This document shows positions 29,509-39,800 of a stretch of 64,000 bases of DNA, piece after piece; the stretch's first letter is position 1; every line of letters begins with the position of its first letter. The stretch covers positions 1 to 64,000 of the forward strand of contig CACATS010000001.1 of assembly GCA_902535505.1 (NCBI GenBank). The letters run 5' to 3'. The notes under the pieces were generated by a model. That model was not told the origin of the DNA. It saw only the letters and a program-made list of their open reading frames with translations, and searched no databases. This DNA is from an uncultured Pelagibacteraceae bacterium (lineage in GTDB: Bacteria > Pseudomonadota > Alphaproteobacteria > Pelagibacterales > Pelagibacteraceae). Position numbers and translations under genes: made by a program.

Positions 29509-31869
29509 ATGTCACAAGTAAATGAAAGTTTTTTTAAGAAGCACGATGATGAAGGTGGCTCAAGAAGAATTCTCAAAAGTTGGAATCTAAAGTTAGTTGG
29601 TTTTTTAGCTATAACCTGGTCATTGTTTCAATTATGGTATGCTTCGCCACTTCCATTTTTATTAGACTTTGGAAAATTAATTGATGTTCCCGCAAGAGCA
29701 ATTCATCTAGCTTTTGGAATGGGTCTTTGTTTTTTAGCTTACCCGGCACTAAAATCAAAAAGAAATTCATCAATTAATATTTTTGATTTTATATTAGCTT
29801 TAGTTTCTATCCTAGCTACGTTTTATCTGGTCATAGAATATGAGGGTTTAGTTTATAGGCAGGGCATTCTTTCCTCAGTTGAACTCTTTGGTTTTAAGAT
29901 TTCTTATGAACTAATTCTCGGAAGCATAGGAATCTTACTTCTTTTAGAGGCAACTAGAAGAGCGATTGGAATTCCACTGGTAGCTATAGCTTTAATATTT
30001 TTATTATTTTCAATTTTTGGACAAAAAATGCCAGATTTAATTTCTCACCAAGGTTTATCGTTAACAAGACTTGTTGGCTATCATTGGTTTGGTGGGGAAG
30101 CGATCTTTGGAATACCTATAAGTGTTTCTGTGAGTTTTATTTTTCTTTTTGTTTTATTTGGAGCAACTTTAGATGCTGCTGGAGGTGGGAAATATTTTCT
30201 TAACCTCGCATTTGCACTAGTAGGTAGGATGAGAGGAGGTCCTGCTAAAGCGGCTATTTTAGCTTCTGGACTAACTGGACTAATTTCTGGATCATCAGTA
30301 GCAAATACTGTGACAACTGGAACTTTTACGATTCCAATAATGAAAAGAACAGGTCTGACTTCAACAAAAGCAGGAGCTATCGAAGTTGCTGCATCTGTGA
30401 ACGGACAAATTATGCCGCCAATCATGGGGGCGGCAGCTTTTGTTATGGCAGAATTGTTAGGAATTTCATATTTCACAGTGATTACTCACGCATTTCTACC
30501 TGCAATTATTTCTTACATAGCTTTATTTTATATCTCGCATCTGGAGTCGGTAAAATTAAATATAAAAGGACTACCAGATGATCAAATACCGCCATTAGGA
30601 AAAACATTTTTAAGTGGAATTCATTTTTTAATACCAATATTTATACTAGTTTATTTATTACTAGTTGAACGATGGACAGCGGCGTCTGCAGTATTTTACT
30701 CAATTTTATCTCTATTCATAATAATAATTGTTAGAGAGGTTTTTACTGCAATTAGATTAAACGAGGGTTTCTTAAGTGGATTAAGAGAAGGGTACAATAA
30801 AGTCATCACCGGATTAGAAAAAGGAGCTCTTAATATGATTAGCGTAGCAATAGCTATTGCGACTGCTGGAATAATTGTTGGTGCAGTAGCATCGACTGGT
30901 TTAAGCAACAATCTAATAGTTATTGTAGAGGCAATCTCTGGAGGAAATGTAATCACACTACTTTTGTTAACTGCGGTACTTTGCATTATTTTAGGAATGG
31001 GTTTACCCACTACAGCTAACTATTTAGTTGTAGCTGCTTTGATGGCTCAAGTAGTCGTAGAAGTAGGGAGCGCCTCTGGATATGTCTTCCCTTTAATTGC
31101 CATTCATTTATATGTTTTCTACTATGGTTTAATGGCAGATGTCACACCACCAGTTGGTCTAGCATCTTATGCTGCGGCAGCAATTTCAAAGGCAGATCCA
31201 ATAAGAACTGGAGTCCAAGCATTTTGGTATAGTTTAAGGACAGGAATTTTACCAATTGTATTTATTTTTAATTCTGAACTACTTTTGATCGGTATTGAAA
31301 GTTTTTGGCATGGTTTAGTTGTTGTTGTGACCTCTCTTACAGCAATTTTAATTTTTACTGCTGCTACTCAAGGATGGTTTATAAATCGACTGAGATGGTA
31401 TGAAATAATAATATTTTTACTAATTTCAATGTCATTATTTAGACCTGGATATATCTTAGATAAATTTTATCCTAAATTTGAAAAACAAGTGCTTCAAGTT
31501 GATACATTAAACAGTATTGAATTTGACCCCCAAAGAGAAGTTCACGTCAAAGTAACAAGAAGGACAGAATACGGTGATAGATATAAACTATTTGTTATTG
31601 AGAAAGAAAGCTTTGATAAAAAATTTAATTTTGAGGAATACGGTGTTAATTTAATTAACGAAGACGGCAGGCTTACAGTTGATACTTTAAAATGGAACGG
31701 GTTAGCTAAAAAATCAGGCTTTGAAACAGATGATGTAATTATCGAACTTAAGATTGAAAATCTTGATAGACCAAACAAGTCTATCATTTATCCATTTTCA
31801 TTTTTACTAATTGCTATTTTTGGCTATTTAAATTTAAGATTTGGGAAAAACGATACCAAGCCCAAATAA
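29509..31869 (+). CDS. TRAP transporter fused permease (TAXI type) with C-terminal DUF3394/PDZ-like region
   Basis: GLISGSSVANTVTTGTFTIPIMKRTGLTSTKAGAIEVAASVNGQIMPPIMGAAAFVMAE; GLPTTANYLVVAALMA; C-terminal NGLAKKSGFETDDVIIEL. Confidence 0.93.
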   Translation: MSQVNESFFKKHDDEGGSRRILKSWNLKLVGFLAITWSLFQLWYASPLPFLLDFGKLIDVPARAIHLAFGMGLCFLAYPALKSKRNSSINIFDFILALVSILATFYLVIEYEGLVYRQGILSSVELFGFKISYELILGSIGILLLLEATRRAIGIPLVAIALIFLLFSIFGQKMPDLISHQGLSLTRLVGYHWFGGEAIFGIPISVSVSFIFLFVLFGATLDAAGGGKYFLNLAFALVGRMRGGPAKAAILASGLTGLISGSSVANTVTTGTFTIPIMKRTGLTSTKAGAIEVAASVNGQIMPPIMGAAAFVMAELLGISYFTVITHAFLPAIISYIALFYISHLESVKLNIKGLPDDQIPPLGKTFLSGIHFLIPIFILVYLLLVERWTAASAVFYSILSLFIIIIVREVFTAIRLNEGFLSGLREGYNKVITGLEKGALNMISVAIAIATAGIIVGAVASTGLSNNLIVIVEAISGGNVITLLLLTAVLCIILGMGLPTTANYLVVAALMAQVVVEVGSASGYVFPLIAIHLYVFYYGLMADVTPPVGLASYAAAAISKADPIRTGVQAFWYSLRTGILPIVFIFNSELLLIGIESFWHGLVVVVTSLTAILIFTAATQGWFINRLRWYEIIIFLLISMSLFRPGYILDKFYPKFEKQVLQVDTLNSIEFDPQREVHVKVTRRTEYGDRYKLFVIEKESFDKKFNFEEYGVNLINEDGRLTVDTLKWNGLAKKSGFETDDVIIELKIENLDRPNKSIIYPFSFLLIAIFGYLNLRFGKNDTKPK

Positions 31870-31899
31870 ATTTTTTTAAAAACTTAATTAATTATTTTA

Positions 31900-31944
31900 T
31901 TACATTACTAAAATAAGTAATATTATAACTGCAAGTATTTCCAT
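31900..31944 (-). CDS. Candidate 14-aa hydrophobic microprotein MEILAVIILLILVM (not in ORF track)
   Basis: AGGAGGT six bases upstream of ATG; otherwise empty intergenic region. Confidence 0.4.
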   Translation of the reverse strand: MEILAVIILLILVM

Positions 31945-31989
31945 AAAATCACCTCCTAAAAAATATTAAAAATTTTTTGTGTTTTAATT

Positions 31990-32142
31990 ATGATTAAGTG
32001 GTTGTATTTATTTTTCTGTAAGGTTGGATTACATAGGTTCGAAAAAGTTGATATAAACTATAGTTTTGGTCCCGGTGGTTCAACTGAAACGATAAAATGT
32101 AAAGATTGTGGGATTAAAAAAATTAGAAGAAAAAAAGATTGA
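31990..32142 (+). CDS. Candidate 50-aa zinc-ribbon-like (DUF1660-like) protein (not in ORF track)
   Basis: MIKWLYLFFCKVGLHRFEKVDINYSFGPGGSTETIKCKDCGIKKIRRKKD; C-x4-H ... C-x2-C-G pattern. Confidence 0.6.
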   Translation: MIKWLYLFFCKVGLHRFEKVDINYSFGPGGSTETIKCKDCGIKKIRRKKD

Positions 32143-32199
32143 TATCATTAAAATAAAAAACCGCAGTGAAATAAATTTAAAATTGTTTAAACTCTCCCT

Positions 32200-32898
32200 A
32201 TGAAATTCATCTTGAAAATATCATTTTTTTTATCTGTCCTCTGCACCTCAATTAACGCAGAGGTGAACTTTCAACAAAAAAAATTTTATTACGAAAATTT
32301 AGTTAAAAATTGGTCTAAAATATTTCCAGATAGCAATAGGAATGCTGCTGGTCCGAGGTTTTTCAAATATTTAATAGATCAAGACTTAACTTATGAAGAG
32401 TTTAAAGAATATAATAAATTTTATTGTCCTGTTTCAGGTTCTTTAATTAACCCAGGAGAAAAACCTGATTATATTTATGTTAAGGAGTTAAGAACACAAA
32501 AAAATATTTGTGGTGAGCTTTATAGATGTTGTTGGCCCTGTTCTTGTGATCTAATGAATTATACAAAAGTTAAAAAAATTAATCATAAATTTAAAGATGG
32601 TTCAAAAAAAATTGATGTTTTGTTAATAAATAACCCTTGTTCAAAAAAAGATTTTCCTAAGGAAGTAAATAGAAATTATTTTTGTAAAAATCAAAGACTC
32701 AATGATGATGAAGTATTTGTAGTTGATGGTAAACTTGTGATAGGTCTTTTTTATGAAGCCAAAAAATGTCAAAAAGCTGATATTAAAAAGATTGAAGCCA
32801 ATGAAATTACAGGCAGATTTTGTGCTTTTAAAAACGATATTCCGCTTGAAGAAATGAATATTGGTATGGGTGATATTTTTATTAGGATGGCGAGATAG
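32200..32898 (+). CDS. Secreted cysteine-rich protein of unknown function
   Basis: Signal peptide MKFILKISFFLSVLCTSINA; YCPVSGSLI, ICGELYRCCWPCSCDLMNY. Confidence 0.75.
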   Translation: MKFILKISFFLSVLCTSINAEVNFQQKKFYYENLVKNWSKIFPDSNRNAAGPRFFKYLIDQDLTYEEFKEYNKFYCPVSGSLINPGEKPDYIYVKELRTQKNICGELYRCCWPCSCDLMNYTKVKKINHKFKDGSKKIDVLLINNPCSKKDFPKEVNRNYFCKNQRLNDDEVFVVDGKLVIGLFYEAKKCQKADIKKIEANEITGRFCAFKNDIPLEEMNIGMGDIFIRMAR

Positions 32899-34333
32899 TC
32901 ATTTTGCTTTGTTTGAAAATATAAGTCTTCCCTGTTTCTTTTATTTTATAATTATTTGTTTTCCCGTTTGTCCATTTAATTTGTACTTCAAAGTCTTTTT
33001 CACCATTTCTAATTCCATAATGAGCAACAGGTTCCATTTGGCATAGATATCCTGAACCAGAGTCTATTGTTTTAGAATGTTTTCTTAAATTGGACGTTAG
33101 CGTCACTGTTGCTCCTCTAGCTGGAGCTCCATTTTTATTCAAAGCTTTTATTCTTAAATAATTTTTATCTTTTTTTACGTTTGCTTTGTAAAGTGTAAGT
33201 ATTTGATTTCCTGTTTCTCCATGTGCAATTAATAATTCCAAAATTCCGTCTTTATCGATATCTGCTACAGCAGCACCAGTTCCAAGACCATTTGCTTCAG
33301 AGTTAGATGTAATATTAATTTCCTCTAGTTTACCATTTTCTTTAACCTTAAATAATTTATTTGGTTCACCGATATTATTTAGAAATATTTCATCATATCC
33401 ATCATTATCAAAATCAGCTGAGATAACTGTTCGAATTTTAGATGGTCTTTTAAAGTTGGTATCTGCAATGTCTTTATAAGAGTTTTCTTTCCTTATAAAA
33501 ATACGATGTTCTCCATCCCAATTTCCACTAACAATATCTAATTGACCTCTGTACAAAATATCACTTAACGCAGTACCTCTTCCATTTTCATAAGGGTCTA
33601 AAACATTGTACCCTGATGCCACATCATAAAAAACACCATCAACATTTTTATATAAAAAATTTACTCCTCTTTCATTAGCTGCGAAAATATCAATATTGTT
33701 TGATAATATATGGCCAGCAACGACTGCTCTTCCACCAGTTATTTTATTCAAGCCAAACTCTGCTGCCCTATCTTTTATTCTTCCCTTAAACTTTTCATAA
33801 AATCTTGTTGGACCACCATAATTAGCAACATAAATACCATATTTTCCATTTCCTTTTCTATCTACACATACAACGGAACGACCGGCTGTGAAGTTTAAAT
33901 CAATTTGATTTTTCTTTTGTTCAAAAATGTCAGAAAATTTTTTATTTTTTAGATCTATTAATCGGTCGGAATATTGCTTTTCACCACTAAAAGTATCAGT
34001 ATTTAAAAAATAAATCTCTTCATACCCGTCAGAGTCAATATCGCAAGCAGCTACACCAATAGTAAAACTTCTTTTATCTGCAAACTTAGCATCATTTACA
34101 ATATTTATTAGTTTATTATTTTTGTATGACAAAGCTAAATTTTCACTTCCAAAACCAGCTACTATAAATTCATAAGTGCCGTCGTTATCAACATCAGCCA
34201 CAGAAATACCATATCTGAGACTTTCATAGTTGTTTTCTATTAAATCAGTAATGTCATTAAAAAAATTAGCCGATGCACTTTTAATTGAAATAAAAATAAA
34301 TAGTATTGAAACGAAGACAGTTTTTATTTTCAT
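32882..34333 (-). CDS. FG-GAP/VCBS repeat protein with ASPIC/UnbV-like C-terminus (CRTAC-like)
   Basis: Repeated DVDNDGTYEFIVAG, DIDSDGYEEIYFLN, DFDNDGYDEIFLNN, DIDKDGILELLIAHG; C-terminal GATVTLTSN...QIKWTNGKTNNYKI. Confidence 0.85.
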   Translation of the reverse strand: MKIKTVFVSILFIFISIKSASANFFNDITDLIENNYESLRYGISVADVDNDGTYEFIVAGFGSENLALSYKNNKLINIVNDAKFADKRSFTIGVAACDIDSDGYEEIYFLNTDTFSGEKQYSDRLIDLKNKKFSDIFEQKKNQIDLNFTAGRSVVCVDRKGNGKYGIYVANYGGPTRFYEKFKGRIKDRAAEFGLNKITGGRAVVAGHILSNNIDIFAANERGVNFLYKNVDGVFYDVASGYNVLDPYENGRGTALSDILYRGQLDIVSGNWDGEHRIFIRKENSYKDIADTNFKRPSKIRTVISADFDNDGYDEIFLNNIGEPNKLFKVKENGKLEEINITSNSEANGLGTGAAVADIDKDGILELLIAHGETGNQILTLYKANVKKDKNYLRIKALNKNGAPARGATVTLTSNLRKHSKTIDSGSGYLCQMEPVAHYGIRNGEKDFEVQIKWTNGKTNNYKIKETGKTYIFKQSKMTISPS

Positions 34334-34339
34334 TAAATA

Positions 34340-34732
34340 CTACTGTAGTATTTTCCAAGTTCCACTTGCAGAGGCTACTATGTCGCTTGAATTAGAAATT
34401 TCACAAGAAATAAAAACAAGTGTTTTAGTTTTTTTTAATATTTTTACTTTCCCAACAAGTTTATCACCAAGTTGGCCTACTGAGATAAATTTCATATCTA
34501 AATTAATTGTTACACATCTCCTGTCACCAGCAACTCTATGTGCAGCAGTCCCCATGCCAGTATCAGCAATAGTAGAGAGGAATCCACCATGTGCAATTTT
34601 ACCAGTGTTTAAATGAATTTCTTTAACTTCTATCGTAAAATCATATTGAGTCTCGCTAATCTTTTTTAGTTCTAACCCACCGAGATGTTTCATAAATCCT
34701 TTATTAGATTCGTCCATAATTTTTTTTACCAT
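34340..34732 (-). CDS. PaaI-like hotdog thioesterase
   Basis: HLNTGKIAHGGFLSTIADTGMGTAAHRVAG. Confidence 0.88.
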   Translation of the reverse strand: MVKKIMDESNKGFMKHLGGLELKKISETQYDFTIEVKEIHLNTGKIAHGGFLSTIADTGMGTAAHRVAGDRRCVTINLDMKFISVGQLGDKLVGKVKILKKTKTLVFISCEISNSSDIVASASGTWKILQ

Positions 34733-35606
34733 ACATTGGTATCAATTGTGAAAATATTACTGCTAATAAAATAATCATTATACCAAATACTTTTATTTCA
34801 CTTAAAAACTGATCTAAAAGTATCCATCCAAAAATTGAAGCAAACACTCCCTCAAGCGAAAATATAATTGCTACAGATGCAGGAGATAAAACTCTTTGAG
34901 CATATGCTTGAAGCATAAAAGCAACTCCACTAGATAATATTCCAGCGTAAAGTAACTCTGTAATTTCTTTTGAAATTAAATTGATTGTCACTGTCTCAAA
35001 AGTTAATGCAGGAAAAGAGCAAAATATACCTGCAACTAAACATTGAAAAGTTGCAATTGCTATCGGAAAATTGAAAATTTTCAAAACTTTATAAATAAAG
35101 ATTATGTGAAAAGCCCAAAAAAATGCTCCTATGATGACTAGCATGTCACCAAATCTTACATCATAATTTTTAATTTCACTTAAAAGCAATCCACCTATTA
35201 AACAAAGCATAACGGAAGGCCAAATAGATGGGTGAATTTTTATTGAAAAAATAAAATAAGAAATTAACGGGACTATGACAACATAAAGAACAGTAAAGAC
35301 CGCAGAGTTAGCAATGTCCGTATAAAGAAGTGAAACTTGCTGAAGTATATTTGCCATTCCAAAAATTGAGCCTAGTATTAATGTAAAAAAAAAGACTTTT
35401 CTTAAATTAAAATTGATCTTTTTAATTTCGTTAAATTCAAAATATATGAAAAAAGGCAGTAATCCCAAAAACCCTAAAAATAATCTTACAGCACAAAATG
35501 TATAAGGTCCAATAAAGTCCATTCCTGTATCTTGGGCAACAAAAGTTGTTCCCCAAAGAAACGAACACGCAAGAGCACAAGATATAGGGATCAAATTATT
35601 CTTCAT
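34704..35606 (-). CDS. EamA/DMT-family transporter
   Basis: SCALACSFLWGTTFVAQDTGMDFIGP; SLEGVFASIFGWILLDQ; start trimmed to MKNNLIP. Confidence 0.9.
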   Translation of the reverse strand: MKNNLIPISCALACSFLWGTTFVAQDTGMDFIGPYTFCAVRLFLGFLGLLPFFIYFEFNEIKKINFNLRKVFFFTLILGSIFGMANILQQVSLLYTDIANSAVFTVLYVVIVPLISYFIFSIKIHPSIWPSVMLCLIGGLLLSEIKNYDVRFGDMLVIIGAFFWAFHIIFIYKVLKIFNFPIAIATFQCLVAGIFCSFPALTFETVTINLISKEITELLYAGILSSGVAFMLQAYAQRVLSPASVAIIFSLEGVFASIFGWILLDQFLSEIKVFGIMIILLAVIFSQLIPMYGKKNYGRI

Positions 35607-35629
35607 GACCCTTACTAATTTAATTTGAT

Positions 35630-36889
35630 CTATACAGCAAGCTTGAAAGCAAAGTCTTTGCCAAGGCATTTACTAAGATAAACGCAAAACCTAGCACCCT
35701 CCGCACCATCTATTATTCTATGGTCGTATGAAAGTGAAATAGGTAAAATTTTTCTTGAAACAAATTTGTCTTTAACTTTTATTAATCTATCAAAACTTTT
35801 TCCAACCCCAAGTATCGCTACTTCAGGAGGGTTTATAATTGGGGTGAAGAAAGTTCCTCCAATACCACCCAAGCTTGATATCGTCATTGAACCGCCAAAA
35901 AATTCCTTCTTATCAATTTTCAGATCTCTGCAAAGTCTACTAGTTTTTCGTAAAGCGCTTCCAATTTCTTTTATACTCATTTGATCAACATCTCTTATTT
36001 TAGGTACCATAAGACCGTGAGGAGTGTCTACTGCAAAACCAACATGAAAATATTTTTTATAAATAATTTTGTCGTTAGCACTATCAATTGAAGCATTAAA
36101 ATTTGGAAATTTTTTCAAAGTACTTACAAGTGCTTTTGCTATAAAAGCAAGAGGTGTCACTTTTATTTTTTCACCAGTATAGTAATCATATAATGATGAT
36201 CTAAATTGCTCCATTTCTGTTATATCAACTTCATCATGCTGTGTTACATGGGGAATTTCAGTCCAAGATCTTACTAAGTGAGGACCAGATAATCTTTTAA
36301 CTCTTGGTATATCTTTTAATTCGATTTCACCAAACTCTTCGTGCGGATACTCTTCTTTATGAACTTTCTTTTCTACTTTCCCGCCGCTGACTGTAACCTG
36401 AGATCTTACAAAATTTTTAACATCTTCCTCGGAAACTCTACCACCTCTTTGAGAACCAGGTATTTCAACTACATTTGTACCTAACTCTCTTGCAAATTTT
36501 CTAACTTTTGGACTAGCTGACTTACTACCTGATTGCGATGTAGGTACTACAGGAATAATTACTTTTTGTTTCTGAGGTTTGGTTTCTTTTATTTCTGACT
36601 TCTCTACTTTTTTTTGCTCACTGACTGCTTCTTTTTTTTCCTCAGTAGTACTCTCAGCATTAAGATTAAGAATTAAGTCTCCTTTGTTGACTTTATCACC
36701 CACTTTAATATTTATTTTTTCAATAACTCCCTCATGCGTTGATGGTACTTCAACACTTGATTTGTCACTTTCCAATGTAATAAGAGAGTCATTTTTTTTT
36801 ATTTGTTGACCTTCTTTGACCAGAACTTCAATAATCTCCACGTCCTTGAAGTCACCCATATCTGGAACTAAAATTTTTGTACTAGCCAT
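35630..36889 (-). CDS. aceF: Pyruvate dehydrogenase E2, dihydrolipoamide acetyltransferase
   Basis: Lipoyl motif ESDKSSVEVPS; peripheral-subunit-binding SPKVRKFARELG; catalytic SYDHRIIDGAEGARF. Confidence 0.94.
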   Translation of the reverse strand: MASTKILVPDMGDFKDVEIIEVLVKEGQQIKKNDSLITLESDKSSVEVPSTHEGVIEKINIKVGDKVNKGDLILNLNAESTTEEKKEAVSEQKKVEKSEIKETKPQKQKVIIPVVPTSQSGSKSASPKVRKFARELGTNVVEIPGSQRGGRVSEEDVKNFVRSQVTVSGGKVEKKVHKEEYPHEEFGEIELKDIPRVKRLSGPHLVRSWTEIPHVTQHDEVDITEMEQFRSSLYDYYTGEKIKVTPLAFIAKALVSTLKKFPNFNASIDSANDKIIYKKYFHVGFAVDTPHGLMVPKIRDVDQMSIKEIGSALRKTSRLCRDLKIDKKEFFGGSMTISSLGGIGGTFFTPIINPPEVAILGVGKSFDRLIKVKDKFVSRKILPISLSYDHRIIDGAEGARFCVYLSKCLGKDFAFKLAV

Positions 36890-36891
36890 AT

Positions 36892-39800
36892 CTACAATTT
36901 AGATGGAAAATCTCTATCTTTATCAATTTTAAATTTTTTGATTGCACTTTCAGCCTTCTTGGTTTCAATTAACTGCTCTTTTGCTAGAGCACTTAATGTA
37001 TAGGCAACTATGTGTTCTTTATCGACTTCGAAAAATTTTCTTAGATTTTTTCTGGTATCACTTCTTCCATAACCATCTGTCCCTAAAGAGTAAAAAGGTT
37101 TTTCCGTGTAAGGTCTTATTTGATCTGAAAATGATCTAGTGTAATCCGATGCAGCAATAACTGGTCCATCTGTTTTTTCTAAACACTTTTGAACATATGA
37201 TTTTTTCTTTTTTTCATTTGGATTTAATAAGTTCCATCTCTCAGTTTCCATACCGTCTTTTCTTAATTCATTGAAGCTAGTAACACTCCATACATCAGAG
37301 TCTACACCATAATCTTTTGATAAAATTTCTGCAGCAGCAATTATTTCTCTTAAAATTGTTCCCGAACCTAAAAGCTGCACCTTAGTTTTATTCTTGTTGT
37401 TATTTTCTTTAAATAAATACATTCCCTTTAGAATTCCTTCATTGGAACCCTTTGGCTTTTCTGGGTGAGAATAATTTTCGTTCATTGCAGTGATGTAGTA
37501 GAAAATATTTTCTTTTTTCTCATGCATTCTTTTTAGTCCGTCTCTTAATATTACAGCCATTTCGTAAGCAAATGTAGGATCATAACTAATACAGTTTGGA
37601 ATATTCGATGCTAATAAATGACTATGACCATCTTGGTGCTGAAGTCCTTCTCCAGCTAAAGTAGTTCTCCCTGCAGTAGCCCCAATCAAGAAACCTCTTG
37701 CTTGAGAGTCTCCAGCGGCCCATGCTAAATCTCCAACCCTTTGAAAACCAAACATAGAGTAGAAAATATAAATCGGTATCATTTCTAAATCGTGATTTGT
37801 GTAAGCAGTACCAGCTGCAATCCAAGAAGACATTGCTCCCGACTCGTTTATACCCTCTTCTAATACTTGACCACTTTTATCTTCCCTGTAAGAACTTAAT
37901 TGTTCTGAGTCCACGGGCTCATATTTTTGACCTTCATGCGCATATATTCCTATCTTTTGGAAGAATCCCTCCATACCAAAAGTTCTTGCTTCGTCTGGAA
38001 TAATAGGAACTAATCTTGGTGATATATTTTTATCTCTTAGTAACGCAGTTAACATTCTAACTAATGCCATGGTAGTTGACATTTCTTTATCTCCTGTAGA
38101 TTTCATAAAATTATCGAAAATTTCTTTAGGTGGAGCTTTTATTTGTTTTGCAAAAGAAGATCTTTCTGGAATAAAACCACCAAGCTTTACTCTTTGAGCT
38201 TTTAGATACTTTATTTCTTCAGAGTTTTCATCTGGTTTATAATACTCAATGTTTTTTACCTGTTTATCAGTAAGAGGCACACCAAATCTATCTCTATAAT
38301 AAAGTAAATCCTCCTCATCTAATTTTTTTTGTTGGTGGGTTGTATTAATACTTTCACCAGATTTTCCCATACCATAACCTTTTATGGTTTTGGCAAGAAT
38401 GACTGTTGGAGAACCGGTATGTTGCATTGCTGAATGATAAGCTGCGTAAACTTTGTGAGGATCATGACCTCCTCTATTTAATCTCCATATATCTTTATCT
38501 GTCATTGTAGAGACCATTTCTTTTAATTCCTGATACTTACCAAAGAATTTCTCTCTTACATATAAACCGTCCTTCGCTTTAAAAGCTTGATATTCTCCAT
38601 CGACACATTCGTTCATTCTTTTTACAAGTAGGCCAGACTTATCTTTCATCAAAAGCTTATCCCAATAAGATCCCCAAATAACTTTGATAACATTCCAACC
38701 GGTTCCTCTAAAACTTCCCTCGAGCTCTTGAATAATTTTTCCATTGCCTCTAACAGGGCCATCAAGTCTTTGAAGATTACAATTAATTACAAAGATCAAA
38801 TTATCTAATTTTTCTCTTGCAGCTAGACCAATTGCTCCCATAGACTCTGGTTCATCCATTTCTCCGTCTCCTAAGAATACCCAAATTTTTCGACCCTCAT
38901 CTTTGACTAAACCTCTATTGATTAGATATTTTAAGAACCGAGCTTGATAAATTGCCATGATAGGACCAAGACCCATTGATACCGTTGGAAACTGCCAAAA
39001 GTCAGGCATCAACCAAGGGTGAGGATAAGATGAAAGACCATCTTTGCCAACTTCTTGTCTAAAACCATCCAACTGATTAGCTGTGAGCCTTCCCTCTAAA
39101 AAGGCTCTTGCATACATACCTGGAGCTGAGTGACCTTGAAAATAAATTAAGTCTCCACCAAACTTGTTATTTTTTGCTCTCCAAAAATGATTCATACCAA
39201 CGTCATACAATGTTGCTGCTGATGCAAAAGTCCCAATGTGTCCACCTAACTCAGAACTTTTCTTATTTGCCTTTACAACCATGGCAGCAGCATTCCATCT
39301 AATAATTGCTCTTAATTTTTTTTCAATATTTTGATCACCTGGGGATTTAGCTTCTGCCTCTGGCGGTATAGTATTTATGTACGGAGTTGTTCTAGTATCA
39401 GGCAAAACTAATCCTGATTTGTATGCTTGATCGATAACTTTATTTAATAGATAGCTTGCTCTTGGTGCACCATCAGTTTCAATTACAGAATTTAACGACT
39501 CTATCCATTCATTTGTTTCAATAGGGTCAATATCATCTTTTGAAGCTGGCTCTGCGAAAACTTTCTTAACCTGTTTTACGGGATTTAAGTTGCCATTTTT
39601 TTTAGGCTGTTCTTGAATTAATTCTTCTTTAACTTCTTCTTTTTTAATTTCTTGTTTTGGTGCAGAGGCTGCTTGACCGTTTTCTATAGTTGCTAATAAA
39701 CTTCCCTCGGATACTTTATCTCCAATTTTTACTTTTAAATCTTTTATTTGGCCCGCTGAAGGCGATGGAATCTCGACACTAGATTTATCGCTCTCGATTG

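Noticed and set aside
30081-30476. 131-aa and neighbouring - ORFs within TRAP permease
   Set aside because: Antisense shadows of a strongly conserved membrane protein gene
34230-34616. 128-aa + ORF
   Set aside because: Antisense of the PaaI-like thioesterase and FG-GAP gene start
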